DNA of 64,000 bases from Litoditis marina (Eukaryota > Nematoda > Chromadorea > Rhabditida > Rhabditidae). The stretch spans positions 13,993,095 through 14,057,094 of the forward strand of contig OZ038439.1 in assembly GCA_964036275.1 (NCBI GenBank). The letters run 5' to 3'. Below, in pieces: positions 11,601-22,000 of the stretch. Every line of letters begins with the position of its first letter. Position 1 is the first letter of the stretch. Under the pieces are notes generated by a model, which saw only the letters and a list, made by a program, of their open reading frames with translations, had not been told where the DNA came from and did no database searches. Both the position numbers and the translations under genes were made by a program.

Positions 11601-14600
11601 CAATTGACTCACATGCTCCGTAGTGCATGACGCTGCCAAAATCGTATTCTTGAGAATATCCAGAGACGTATGAAAGCTGAAACAAGTTACTTTCATTGCG
11701 TTCAAGTTATTCATTGTTCGGAATTCGCGCTCAGCAACTGATCATTTTGGAACTCCTTATTTCGTGTACCTGAAACTAGTACCTGAAACTTTATCCTTCT
11801 GATTCTGATGAGAATAACAAGACATTAACATCGCTCCGAAAACGATCCTATTGTCAACTGTAAAGTGAAAACAACTCACACTCGGGTGAATTTGAGTTAA
11901 TTTGTGCGGCTTTAGGGAACCAAGAGAGATAAACTAACTTTATCGAACTGTCCTTCTCCTTCCGGACCAATCCGAGCGGGGTTTATGATGATATGGTCAT
12001 CTCTACAAATCGAAGGTGGGAACATTTTCAAAACAAATAGAAAAAACGCGGTCACGGTACAGTAGGTGGCAATTTCATGATTTTTTGTCTCTCGCCGGAA
12101 TCGAACCTGCGAGTAAAATATACGTAGCAGGGCGCGAACCACTGCGCTGTTAGAGACCATTGCCTACGTGCTTTGGAATCGAAGACATGTGTGCTTACAC
12201 AGCGGAAAGTGAGATTTACAGTACCCTCTCACCTTTCCGTTGGCGACAACTATAACACGGTCTGGTTCTAGTGATTGCATGCAGCATTGAATATAAAGAT
12301 AATTAGTTGCCTTTACTCGAACACGGTAATTTCTGATGGAAATACGTTAGTCACACGCAAATAAATAAACAAAGTGTCCACTAGAGAGCGCACATCACAT
12401 ATGATATCTCGAACACTTTATCCAAGTAAAGTTTTTTTTCTATTAAAGTAATTCTTCTCCTAATTCAATTCTGTGGGAATTTGAGGTGGAGGACATCTAC
12501 TGATGAGAGCTTCCCACGAGCGTATATACTAGTCTTTGAAACTCCTCAGGTTACAGTATGTTGGTGTGTACAGAACATATTAATGAGTATATTTGATTAC
12601 TTAATAAAGTGTAGTCACTGTCGTGCTCTTGGTTCTGTTTAAATATGAAAAGCGGCTCGAACTGACCTATCTATTCGAGACTGTTCATGAACGTAGCCTA
12701 GAGCGTGGCAAAGCTCATGGATCACTGTAGATGTCTGAAAAATGAAGCAAGTTTTTTTTTAATATCTTTCCCAGTGGAAAGTTCTCCGAAGATCAACGAG
12801 AAACGTTGATCTGAGTGATGGAAAGCAAGTTGATTGATCAACGAGGCATTATTATATTTAGGCAAAACGAGATTCTGAGTGGCACCTTTCACTGAGCACA
12901 TATTTTTATAATAACATCCAAAAGTTATAATGACAACGAATATTGTTGTTTCTAATAAATACAACACCATTATTATGTAGTTTCCATTAACTACTCTGAA
13001 ATGAAAGGGTCTCGTTGCTCTCGTACCTGCTCGCAGCCGTGCCCGATTGAGATGTTTTGATAGGCGGATTCCCGTTTTCCAATATAAGACCAACAACCAT
13101 CTTCTCTGATGAACCTGAGTGAACGGAGATGGTATTGTATTATGGGCTAATGAATCATTCATCTGTATTTGACCAAAACAAGAAAAACAAGAATACATAT
13201 TGCGTTGTGTTTGCCACCGATGAGCGTCAGTCCGATATTCGACGCTAGTGTGTGAATTTCTGGATAAATGTTCCTGGTGACATCACGCTGCCTATCAACG
13301 GCTAAACTCTGTTTAGTTTTCAGGTTTTAGTACGGTTTGAATCATGCCAGTTTTGTAGTTTGAGCTCTGTGGGTGGTTAGTTCTGTAATTGAACTACGAC
13401 CAATTTCGATTTCTACTCATTTTGATGTTTTGCAGCAACACAGGTTTCACTCACTGAATATCATAGTTGTAGTTGTTTTCTTCGAATCGGAGACAAGTTT
13501 TCTGGTTCAAAATTTCGGTCGCACTTCTGATTGCTTCACGAGCAACAGCTTAAAAGATGTATTCTGATATTTATGTTGAAGGCATAGGTAATCTATCTAA
13601 ATATTTACACTCAAGCTAGATCAACCCGGTCTTTTTCGCAAGAGTTGAGAGCAGAGAAAAACGTATGTTTGAGGCAATTTCTTTTTGAAGTGGAATACCA
13701 GAATTTGACATCGATCAGTAAAACTCTCGCAAACGCAATCCTCACACTTTAGTTGCTCATCTTGACACCAGCTCGAAATTATAGAACGTTCGAACTCGTT
13801 CTTGTGGTTGACTGACGTTCGGTCATGTTGACCTTTCTGTTATACTTTCGTGTATCAGGTTGGAACCACATATTTTGAGAGTTGAGTTTATGTAATCACC
13901 GTCGAAATCGCCCTCTAACTTGTATTGGATCGGTTTTGAAATGTCCCATTTTCCGAACTCCCATCCGAATTCTGCCATTCTTTTCGCTCTGCTTGTCTCA
14001 TCTAAGCTGAGCAACTCAATCTGCTTTGAGGTGAGGCGAACGTCTCCCTGGATATAAGTACTACTGTAGCAAAATGTTTTAGAACCAGAACTTATCCAGT
14101 CTGTATTTCTAGCACACATTGAGAAGAATCTCTGTAGTTGACTACATTCCTACTTTCACTCCTATAGTGCACATTCCACTTTCCAATTACTATATTCAAT
14201 GCAAACTTCACACTGTCGGAAATATTTAACACTTTTCGTAACATAAATTGAAGATTGTGAACTTCCGAAAGATAACAGTTACGTGGTTCGAGCGGACTGA
14301 GAGTTTTGAGACGTGAATTGGAGATCAGAAAATCTTGAATTCGATTACCTACCTGGTAAAGATATTCGGAAAGACCTTCCCTTTCATTGATCATAGCAAT
14401 ACTTTCTTCTGGTCGTGGATCATTCTCGGTTGCTTCTTTATTTTGTTGTTTCTTAAGTAGAAAACTGTTACTATACGAGATCTTCGTGTTTGTACGAAAC
14501 TACAGAAACCTACTACAGAAACGTAAATGAACCAATAAAAACCAAAGCAATATGCGGTTTTGTTACAATACGCCCACATGAGCTTGGCTCGGTTGAAAGT

Positions 14601-15463
14601 AAGAAGCCACAGGCAATCAATTAAGAATGAACTGTATATTTAATGCCCATAATAATAGAAAATGAATATAGTCATGTTTGGTCAAAAAAATATATAGGCA
14701 TTAGTTATCTAATATCTGATACAAATAACTCACGATAAGTTGGCGGGCATTCTCGTTTTGCGTCCTGCGCAGAGATTTTTGCATTTTACTGTTCAGCTTT
14801 TTCAATCCGTTCTTCACTTTGTCTAGATCTCCGTCTGACTCGCCGTTGGATAGCATTTCTCTGATCTTAATTAAAGAAACATAATCCAAAATTGAACAGT
14901 TGTTTTCATAACGGTTCAAAGTATAGAGTTTTGCAGCCACTGTTAAAATAGTAGACATGGGTGAACAGCATGGGTTAGTTCGTGTGGGTTAGTTTGCTAT
15001 AGTGTTAGTGGTGATTTTGTGAAAATAAACGCGTAAAATGATGCTCAGCTTTTCCGACCTGAATAGTTCTTCATAGGGACGCAGCTATTTCAACCAATTT
15101 CTCGGCACTCGTGCGGACCGAATACTCCGACTAGTATCGGGTTGGTGAGAGGTTGATAACGTTATAGTCGTCGCCAACGATAAGGCGGGAGAGTGCCGCA
15201 TATCTCACTTTCCGCTGTGTACGCACACATCTCTTCGATTCCGCAGCTTACCAGCTGTCTGCTATAATGGCGCAGTGGTTGGCACCCTGCTACGAAACTT
15301 TTGCTCGCAGGTTCGATTCCGGCAATAGACAGGAGTTTATAAATTTGGCACTCACTATTTTTTAAATGGCCACAGCCCCGCTCACCTCAGCTTCATGTTG
15401 TTTTGAGTTCTTTCTGGCGTACGCAACCGAGACGAGAAAACAGAGAACCCAGAAGAACTTCAT
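8625..15463 (-). CDS. Astacin metalloprotease A (NAS-type, EGF and CUB)
   Basis: Secreted zinc endopeptidase of the astacin family; 15 exons, 488 residues. Exons (high to low): 15463-15386, 14865-14734, 14451-14353, 14047-13900, 13548-13455, 13114-13027, 12734-12667, 12002-11939, 11676-11613, 11371-11240, 11047-10945, 10737-10683, 10019-9927, 9556-9429, 8745-8625. Signal peptide 1-17; propeptide with the aspartate-switch motif Y-Q-G-D at the exon 3/4 junction and an R-A-K-R site; zinc signature HELCHALGYVHE (219-230); Met-turn SVMHYG; EGF-like module (GCPHRQC...GDRC); C-terminal CUB. Domain order matches the EGF-CUB nematode astacins. Exon 3 is one codon longer than in the others. It is closest to genes C and E, and lies inverted relative to the C-F array. 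Odd: a Cys inside the zinc-binding helix. Introns carry several MITEs. Confidence 0.92.
10110..10319. mobile_element. Foldback MITE (ATTCCTACTGAGACTCCTAC)
   Basis: The ends are CATTCCTACTGAGACTCCTA and the inverted TAGGAGTCTCAGTAGGAATG, enclosing about 150 bases without an open frame. It lies in intron 12 of astacin A. An interrupted copy is at 24717-25838, which makes this one a useful picture of the element before insertion. Confidence 0.8.
12067..12254 (-). repeat. tRNA-like repeat, copy 1
   Basis: Read on the minus strand, it starts TATAGTTGTCGCCAACGG, contains the block CTTTCCGCTGTGTAAGCACA, then a tRNA-like segment with A-box-like GCGCAGTGGTT, B box GGTTCGATTCC and a self-complementary GTCTCT/AGAGAC acceptor-like stem. 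It lies in intron 7 of astacin A. The other copies are at 15163-15357, 27513-27716, 32610-32805, 44945-45136, 63817-64000 and, decayed, 61257-61452. Confidence 0.75.
15163..15357 (+). repeat. tRNA-like repeat, copy 2
   Basis: Same family as copy 1, here on the plus strand: TATAGTCGTCGCCAACG at the left, CTTTCCGCTGTGTACGCACA, GGCGCAGTGGTT, GGTTCGATTCC, and a right end GGCACTCACTAT. It is in intron 1 of astacin A. Confidence 0.75.
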
Positions 15464-15495
15464 ATTGCGAATGGAAAGTATGTTCACAATCCCAG

Positions 15496-15502
15496 TTTTA
15501 TA
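15496..15502 (-). promoter_or_regulatory. TATA box of astacin A
   Basis: TATAAAA on the minus strand lies 39 bases before the ATG of gene A. The other four astacin genes have a TATA-like box at 36-38 bases, which supports a real core promoter with a very short leader. Confidence 0.6.
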
Positions 15503-16209
15503 GTGAAACAGAGTTATTTCAATGTATTCAGGATAAAAATTTAAAAGGGTGTCAATAGAAACGATAAAATTGAATATTTATTGAACCAAAAAATTCAAAA
15601 GAAATGTATTGTTAAGGAACTGTTGAAAATAGCCCTGAAAAACTGCAACACGATGAAAAGAGGCACACCATCAATACATACAAAGAAGCCAATCAAACCA
15701 CAACAACGAGGTTCAGAATAACATGTAATCACACGAGTCTTTGTTGTACATTTCTGTTTAACTTTTTCTTCGGAAATTTTCTGGTCTCTTAACTCTCCAA
15801 TCTAATCCAGCTACAACTAAGTTATGTTCGTTCCCAATAAACAGTTTCCGTTATGCTGATAGTTCAATTCGAACCGAAATTTCTGACCAATCAATCAAGA
15901 GATGCTTCAGCCATTTTTTGTTACCGACTTTCTAGTTCAAGGTTGACGTGTTGATATAGAACAAGTTCCGGCACTTCCTTGTTCGTTTCTGGCTCGCCGA
16001 TCACCTTTAGTTTTATCACCCACGCTCTGCCGGTGACCCCGTATTTTTCGTTTTTATTTTTTTTTATTTTTTACCTAGGAATAGGACACTTTGAAGTTCA
16101 CAAACGTCAATTATTTCACAATGTTCTGGTCAATTTGTGTTTGCTTTTGTATCAGTTTTTGTTTTCTCACGATGTTGTATGTAATTTGCTTGATATTTGC
16201 TTTTTCAGA
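15503..16209. other. Divergent spacer between astacin A and the Cys-rich gene
   Basis: This is the shared upstream region of two genes pointing away from each other. It is AT-rich, and I see no exon, RNA gene or repeat of a family recognised elsewhere. The right end carries a polypyrimidine tract ending TTTTTCAG at 16201-16208, a likely spliced-leader acceptor. Confidence 0.4.
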
Positions 16210-18615
16210 ATGTTTTTCCTTCTGTTCGTCCTGATCAGCAGTGAGTTCTCTTTTTTTCATTATCACAACATTCATTAACATGACAGTAATATATCCAACT
16301 TCACCTCAACCTACCTATCAACCTATCAACCTCAACTTCACGTCAATTCTGATATTGTTTCTTTGCGCTCTGAACCTTGGCTTTTCCTCGGTCAAAATGC
16401 ACATGAAGCAAGAAGTTGAGAGAACACCATGTGATACATTAGTTCATGTTTGTTCTTTGTGTCGAATACACGAATGTGTCGAATAAATATTGAATATTGA
16501 AATATATCCAAATGGCGCCAAATACTCGAGTTCGGTTTTCGAGGATCCGTGTACAAATGTTGAAAAACCCCAAAATACCAATAATATCAATATAAAATGC
16601 TGAGTACATTGAACCCTCGTGTTGCCTCGCGCACTTTTTTTGCGAGATTTGTAGAAAAGCAGATAAACAGCCAACAAACGTAAAAACGTAGGCTGAGATC
16701 CGGCAGTCTGGCTTTTGTTTACGGAAATCTTCCAAAAATACGGTCTTCAAATTCTGTTTTATAGTGGCTACTATTGTTGAATCAACTTCTCGATAGGTTG
16801 AAATAAAATAAGTTTAGGGTCGAAACAAGATGAGTTCAGTATTACTATAAGCGTCTGATAATTTTTTTCGTGTTTCGAATTTTTCGTATTTTCATTTCAG
16901 TCCCCGCCATCCTCGCTGGAGAGTCGTGTAAGGAACACGAACAGTGTGAGCTGGGAAAGTACTGTATCGACGGAACTTGTGAGTTGATAATTTTATATTA
17001 GCAGAGCACGCGAAACGTGAGAACAATTGTTCACGTTCTGCGAATTCGATGTGTTGTACACAGTACACATACCACGTTTTCCCAGAAAGAGTCTATATAC
17101 ATCAGCATCACACGGAGAATTCAGCGACCCGGCCGCGATCTCGGACGCGGCCGAGTCGCGAAATAGTATATGTTTTGAGGAGACGCAGGCTGTAACACGC
17201 CGCCCCAACAGCCTGCGTCTCCTCAAAACGTATACTAATCTTGCGACCCGGCCGCGTCGCTGACTTCTCCGTGCAAACTACAAACAAGTCAGACCCAATC
17301 TATCCTGCTCATCTGCACTGTTTGTAGTTTGACCGCTTATATGTGTGTGAAGATAAAACTACAACGAAAACATAGTCAGCCCTTTACCGCATCAGAGACA
17401 ACATCATTAACATACCGACCGTCTTATCCCATCCTGCACGTCTCTTTGTTTTGCACGCTCCTTTACGACACTCCTATCCTCGAGAAACAGTGGTTCAGGA
17501 GCCGCATGATGGGTGGAGGTGACGGGATTTGCATACGTACTCCGAAATTGACAAGTGCTCTCCTGGCTGTTATAACTCCGACCTCATCTACCTTGCTCAT
17601 TTTCGGTGTTTGTAGTTTGGTCACTGCCTCGATCACTGCTGTGGATGAAATACCAAATGAAATATTAGTTGGCATGTGTTTTACTATTTGTAATTAGTCG
17701 TGATCAAACTACAACTCGAATAGATGACTATATTATATATTTACATGTTCTGTCCACGCTGTTATAACTCGGACCCCATCTGTTTGGCTCATCTGCGCTG
17801 CTTGTAGTTCGATTACTGCTTTGGCCTCTTATGTGTGTGCAGATCAAACTAAAAATTTTTATTACGGTATAAAATTAGTTGTTTTTCTCTAGGTTGTTAT
17901 AACTCGGACCCGATCTACCCTCCTCCCGGGTGCACCGTTGAAGACGTAGTCGAGGACGGATGTCGAGGACAGAAGGTCGTCTGTCCACACGGTTGGTGGT
18001 TTTTTTGTTTCTCTTTTGCTTTCTCTTTTTTGTTCAATCTCTTCCTCTCTTCCTTTCTATGTCTATGTATCTCCTCTTCCTTCATCTCTCTTCCTTCTCT
18101 CTATGTACATCTCTGCCTCTGTTCTTTCTCTCTTTCTTTCCTCTCTCTCTCCCTCATTCCGGACGATCTCTCCATCGAATGGTTCCAGTCTCAGACGATT
18201 TCCAGCCAATTGGCCAGCCATTTGTTTATTGGCTGAACGAGAGAGTGTGCAGGTCAAAGAGACGCAGACTTCCTGAGCATGTCTGCGCGTCATTGACCTG
18301 CATGCTCTCTCGTTTTTGTAGCTGGCCAATTGTAAAGACAACTGGCGCTAATCGTTCTGAGGTCTTTCCTAATATGACTCTGGCAGCGTGCCAACAGCAT
18401 TTTCAGGCAATCAAACGTTTTTCTGAGCGTCTTCAAACACCAGTGTTTCGTAGAAAAGGTTTTCTTCGTGTAATCGATGACAAATTGTCATAGGCTATGT
18501 CTAAATACTGAATGACGCGAGTATTCTACTCAATCGGATGAATAGTCAGAACACGGAAGTACGAAGATTATTTTTGTAAATGACTCAATTTATTTCAGCC
18601 AGTTTCTACATCTGA
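16210..18615 (+). CDS. Small secreted cysteine-rich protein
   Basis: Four exons, 16210-16240, 16901-16978, 17893-17991 and 18599-18615 (31+78+99+17 bases), give 74 residues with consistent phase. Residues 1-17 (MFFLLFVLISSIPAILA) are a signal peptide. The mature chain of about 56 residues holds eight cysteines, including an adjacent pair (C-C-Y-N-S-D), enough for four disulfides, and ends H-A-S-F-Y-I. The start is supported by TTTTTCAG directly before AATG, which looks like a trans-splice acceptor. I do not recognise the family; a small disulfide-rich secreted peptide is all that can be said. Intron 2 contains a foldback MITE and degenerate copies of the start of exon 3. The 17-base last exon is the least certain part. 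Confidence 0.65.
17113..17277. mobile_element. GC-rich foldback element
   Basis: A strong inverted repeat: ACGGAGAATTCAGCGACCCG on the left is matched by the complement of GTCGCTGACTTCTCCGTGC on the right, with inner arms AGTATATGTTTTGAGGAGAC and GTCTCCTCAAAACGTATACT. It lies in intron 2 of the cysteine-rich gene. It shares the GAGACGCAGG core with the MITEs at 6940 and 58893. Confidence 0.75.
17283..17925 (+). repeat. Degenerate repeats of the exon 3 start
   Basis: Segments resembling AACTCGGACCCxATCTxxC followed by GCTCATCTGCxCTGxTTGTAG occur near 17283, 17575 and 17766, and the fourth copy at 17900 is inside exon 3 of the Cys-rich gene. Two of them continue into the shared TTATGTGTGTG(C/A)AGATxAAACT. 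The units sit about 130-290 bases apart. Confidence 0.65.
18200..18345. mobile_element. Foldback element, GAGAGAGTGTGCAGGTCA family
   Basis: Arms ACGAGAGAGTGTGCAGGTCA and TGACCTGCATGCTCTCTCGT face each other, with outer AGCCAATTGGCCAGCC / AGCTGGCCAATTG. It lies in intron 3 of the Cys-rich gene. Related sequence: about 1735-2010, 44390-44540 and 48440-48570. Confidence 0.65.
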
Positions 18616-19018
18616 AACTCCACGGAAAAAACCTACTCCACCTTCCTATGTCGTGAATACTTTGTTCATGTTTAATGTAATGAATCATTTCAATATTTCT
18701 TTTAGCATCAGAGTAAAAGCGAACGAAGCAGTTATATAATGTCTGGTTTTTATAAACTATTAGAAAAAACTATTGTTTTAAAGAATAAAGTAAGTCATTT
18801 TGAGAAACCAGTGCTGAATAAAGATGTGAATTTTAGCTTCCAGATCAGAGTAACCAGAAAAGCGGAGAAACCTATGTTTCAAGCTTTCAAATGGTTGTAT
18901 CGACGGCGCTTTTTTTATAGTTATGTATAATAGTTTATTTCTGAACAGACAGAGTTCCGTCCATTCATTTTAATATGTTCCAAAATGTGCAGCAGGTGTT
19001 TTCTATGAGAAAATTGCA

Positions 19019-19025
19019 TACAAAA
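19019..19025 (+). promoter_or_regulatory. TATA-like box of astacin C
   Basis: TACAAAA lies 36 bases before the ATG of gene C. About 230 bases upstream of the ATG are also closely conserved with gene E (37030-37262), including a shared GGGGGTCGT(T/G)AAATTTATTC leader. Confidence 0.5.
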
Positions 19026-19054
19026 GGGGGTCGTTAAATTTATTCTTATCCAAA

Positions 19055-22000
19055 ATGAAACTTCTCTGCGTTTTGTGTCTTTTCGTTCTTCTGGCTGAAG
19101 CCAGGAGACTTTCCAAGGAACGCGACGCTCAGGTTGGTGGTTTACTAGTATAGGTTTGGTCAAACCGTTGTGATACCATCGATTTTGTAAGGGGTGGGGT
19201 TTGGCGAGAAGCCAGCCAGTCTGCGTATCATCGATCTACACACTCTCTCAACTGGTTGCAAGTAATCTACGACCGCTCGCCCTGCATCGCTCAATCAATC
19301 GCACCCTCTGCTGTCTTTTTGGGAAAATTGCGACTATATAACTAAGTTACTAGTTGTTACAAGTCACATAGTCACATTCCTTCCCGAACCGACTTTTTAC
19401 GAATCAAAATCGATCCGATTCTTCCCGAACCGGTTGGTACGAACCAAACTATGATAAACGTTGCACAGTCGGCCAACTTCCGCATTTGGTTCGGTTCAGC
19501 CCAAATTCGGTTCGGTTCCGACACGAACCAATCGATTCGATTTTGTTTCGAAAAGAGTCGGTTAGTGAAGTCAGTTCACCAGTCACATAACACTGTTCTC
19601 GAATCACAATCAGATTTGCATCATGATCAACCAATTCACAAAGATTGAAAAAATTTTATATTTTTTAACTGTTTTCTGTTATTTATTGACTTTCCAGATC
19701 CGAGCCATGTTGTCGGGCGGAAATTCCGATGGAGACATGGACAAAATCAAGGCCGGACTGAAAAACCTGAACCGGAAAATGCAGAGATCACTCCACTCAA
19801 AAAACAACAAAAGAGCGCAGAAACTCATTGTAAGCATATCAGTTTCGTAATGAGATGACAGATTTGGCTTAAATGAAAAATTTACGTTTACACGTGAGAA
19901 AAAAATTAGAGATTACGTAAAATTCTGGTACGAAATCATAAGAGAAACTAACGTGAAAATAACGCAACAAAAACAGAATAGTCTTTTAGGAGAAACAACC
20001 AAAGTTCACTGAAAATGACCCAGCCCCAGAGGAAAGTATTGCGGCCATCAATGAAAGAGAAGGAGTCAGCGAGTATCTCTTCCAGGTGATCAGTTTATAA
20101 GTTTCACTATCAAAGACAATGTATGTTGTTAGTGAAACATTCAGTCACGGTAAAAACGTTGAACACCTAAATCTCTTCCAGGTAGGGTTGTTAGAATTGG
20201 AATTGGAATTGGAACTGGAATTGATAGAATTGAGATAATCATCCAAAAGAATTGCGATTCGAATTCATTTTGTCTGTCGAAAAGAATTGGAATTGCAATT
20301 CCAATTCTTTTGTATGTCGAAAATGGTTGGAATTGCAATTCCAATTCTTTTGCATGTCAAAAAAATTCTGGAATTGCAATTCCAATTATTTCGTATTACA
20401 GATTTTCTCTCAGAATTCATTCAGAATTGATTCACAATTCCATGCTGTTTTTTCCTTGTTCATTACCATTGTTCCTTATGTCTCTCGTTCAATGGAACCA
20501 AAGTGAACATTGTTTATCTTCGTTTTTTGAAAACAAAAACTGACGTGAAGTTGGAAACACAGTCAATTCTAATCAATTCCAATCAATTCCAATCAATTCC
20601 AATGGAATTGAAAATCTGAGATTTCGAGGAATTGATCGGAATTGTAATTGGAATGGAGCAGTTTTTGAAAATCTAAAAGAATTGGAATTGGAATTGAGTG
20701 ATTTTGCGAATTGCAAAAGAATTGGAATTGAAATTGAGTGGTTTTCGAGAATTGAAAAAGAATTGGGATTGGAATTGACTTGATTTTTGGAATTGATCAA
20801 CAACCCTACTTCCAGGTAAGTTAATCTTAAGTTTATGATTATACGTAACCTTTTATTATGATAATCAGTAACAAGATAAGAAGTTCACAGATATAACTGT
20901 TTCATAAACTGAGAGTGATTTGAAACATTGCGATTCTTCTGGAAAGGTGAAGATAACCGCATCACTTCGATGAAATTCTTAGTTTCTTTTGATAGAAAAA
21001 TATTCTCCCAATGAGGCCGAACGATATTGAAACCAATCTTACAATTTGTTCAAATTCAGGGAGACGTGAACCTGAACCCGGACCAACTCGATCTCCTGGC
21101 TGTAGATGAATCGAACAGAGACAAAAGAATGGCAGAAATTGGAAAGGACTACGGAAAATGGGACATCTCCAAATCAATCAAATACAAAATCAGCAGCAGT
21201 TTCGATGGTAAAATACTTTTCTGACCTAGATTTCAATGTTAGTTTGGTAATTAGAAAATTCAGTAAGCTGTTTAACATGACAGAAAAATGTGACAGTAAG
21301 AGAACAGCGAATATACCTTCTATGCATAACAAAGAGAACATTGATAACACTATTTTCCCCTCAAAATTTAGACACTAACAATAAATACAATACAGTAATA
21401 TAGTTTTCTAAACTCATTTGCAATTAAACTAACTAACAGCTTCCAGAATATCTTCTAGCTTCATATTACATCTCTAATTAGTTTTTTTCAGCTAAAGGCC
21501 AAGAAGCCATCAGAGTTGGAGCCGAGATATTGAACCAGAAAACTTGTCTCCGATTCGAAGAAAACAACTACGACTACGATATTTCGTGAGTGAAAAGGAA
21601 ACATATGTTCTTTAGACTATGATTATAATAACGTGGCCTTATTTTACCGAAGAAACATGCAATCGGTTGCACTGGAACTCAAATAACGAAAAGATCACAG
21701 GATCATCTAATCGAGAAAGCTGTTCACCGCTTGGAAACGAACATTTAAGTTTCAGGTTCATTTCGGCAGGAGGTTGCTGGTCGAAATTCGGAAAACAGGA
21801 TACAGGTTATCAGAATATATCGCTCGGAAACGGATGTGAGCATGTGAGTTTTACCTAGCTAGTTTTCTACACAGTTCTCAAAAACTCGATTCTTAACTCG
21901 AATCTCATGACATTTCTTCAATTCCTTCAGACCTCCACAGTCATCCATGAAATCGCCCATGCTCTCGGATACGTACATGAACAGTCCAGGGTGGATAGGT

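Noticed and set aside
12086..12160. Functional tRNA genes in the TATAGT repeat copies
   Set aside because: All copies sit inside the same repeat with shared flanks on both sides, and the anticodon arm is poor. A repeat family explains them better.
17960..18493. 177-codon plus-strand frame rich in Phe, Leu and Ser
   Set aside because: It spans a C/T-rich low-complexity intron stretch and a foldback element in intron 3 of the Cys-rich gene. The hydrophobic look comes from the pyrimidine tract.
20160..20182. Second copy of the exon 3 end of gene C beside the hAT-like MITE
   Set aside because: ATCTCTTCCAGG resembles the exon 3 end, but the match is only about 12 bases, and the CTTCCAGG on both sides is explained as the target duplication.
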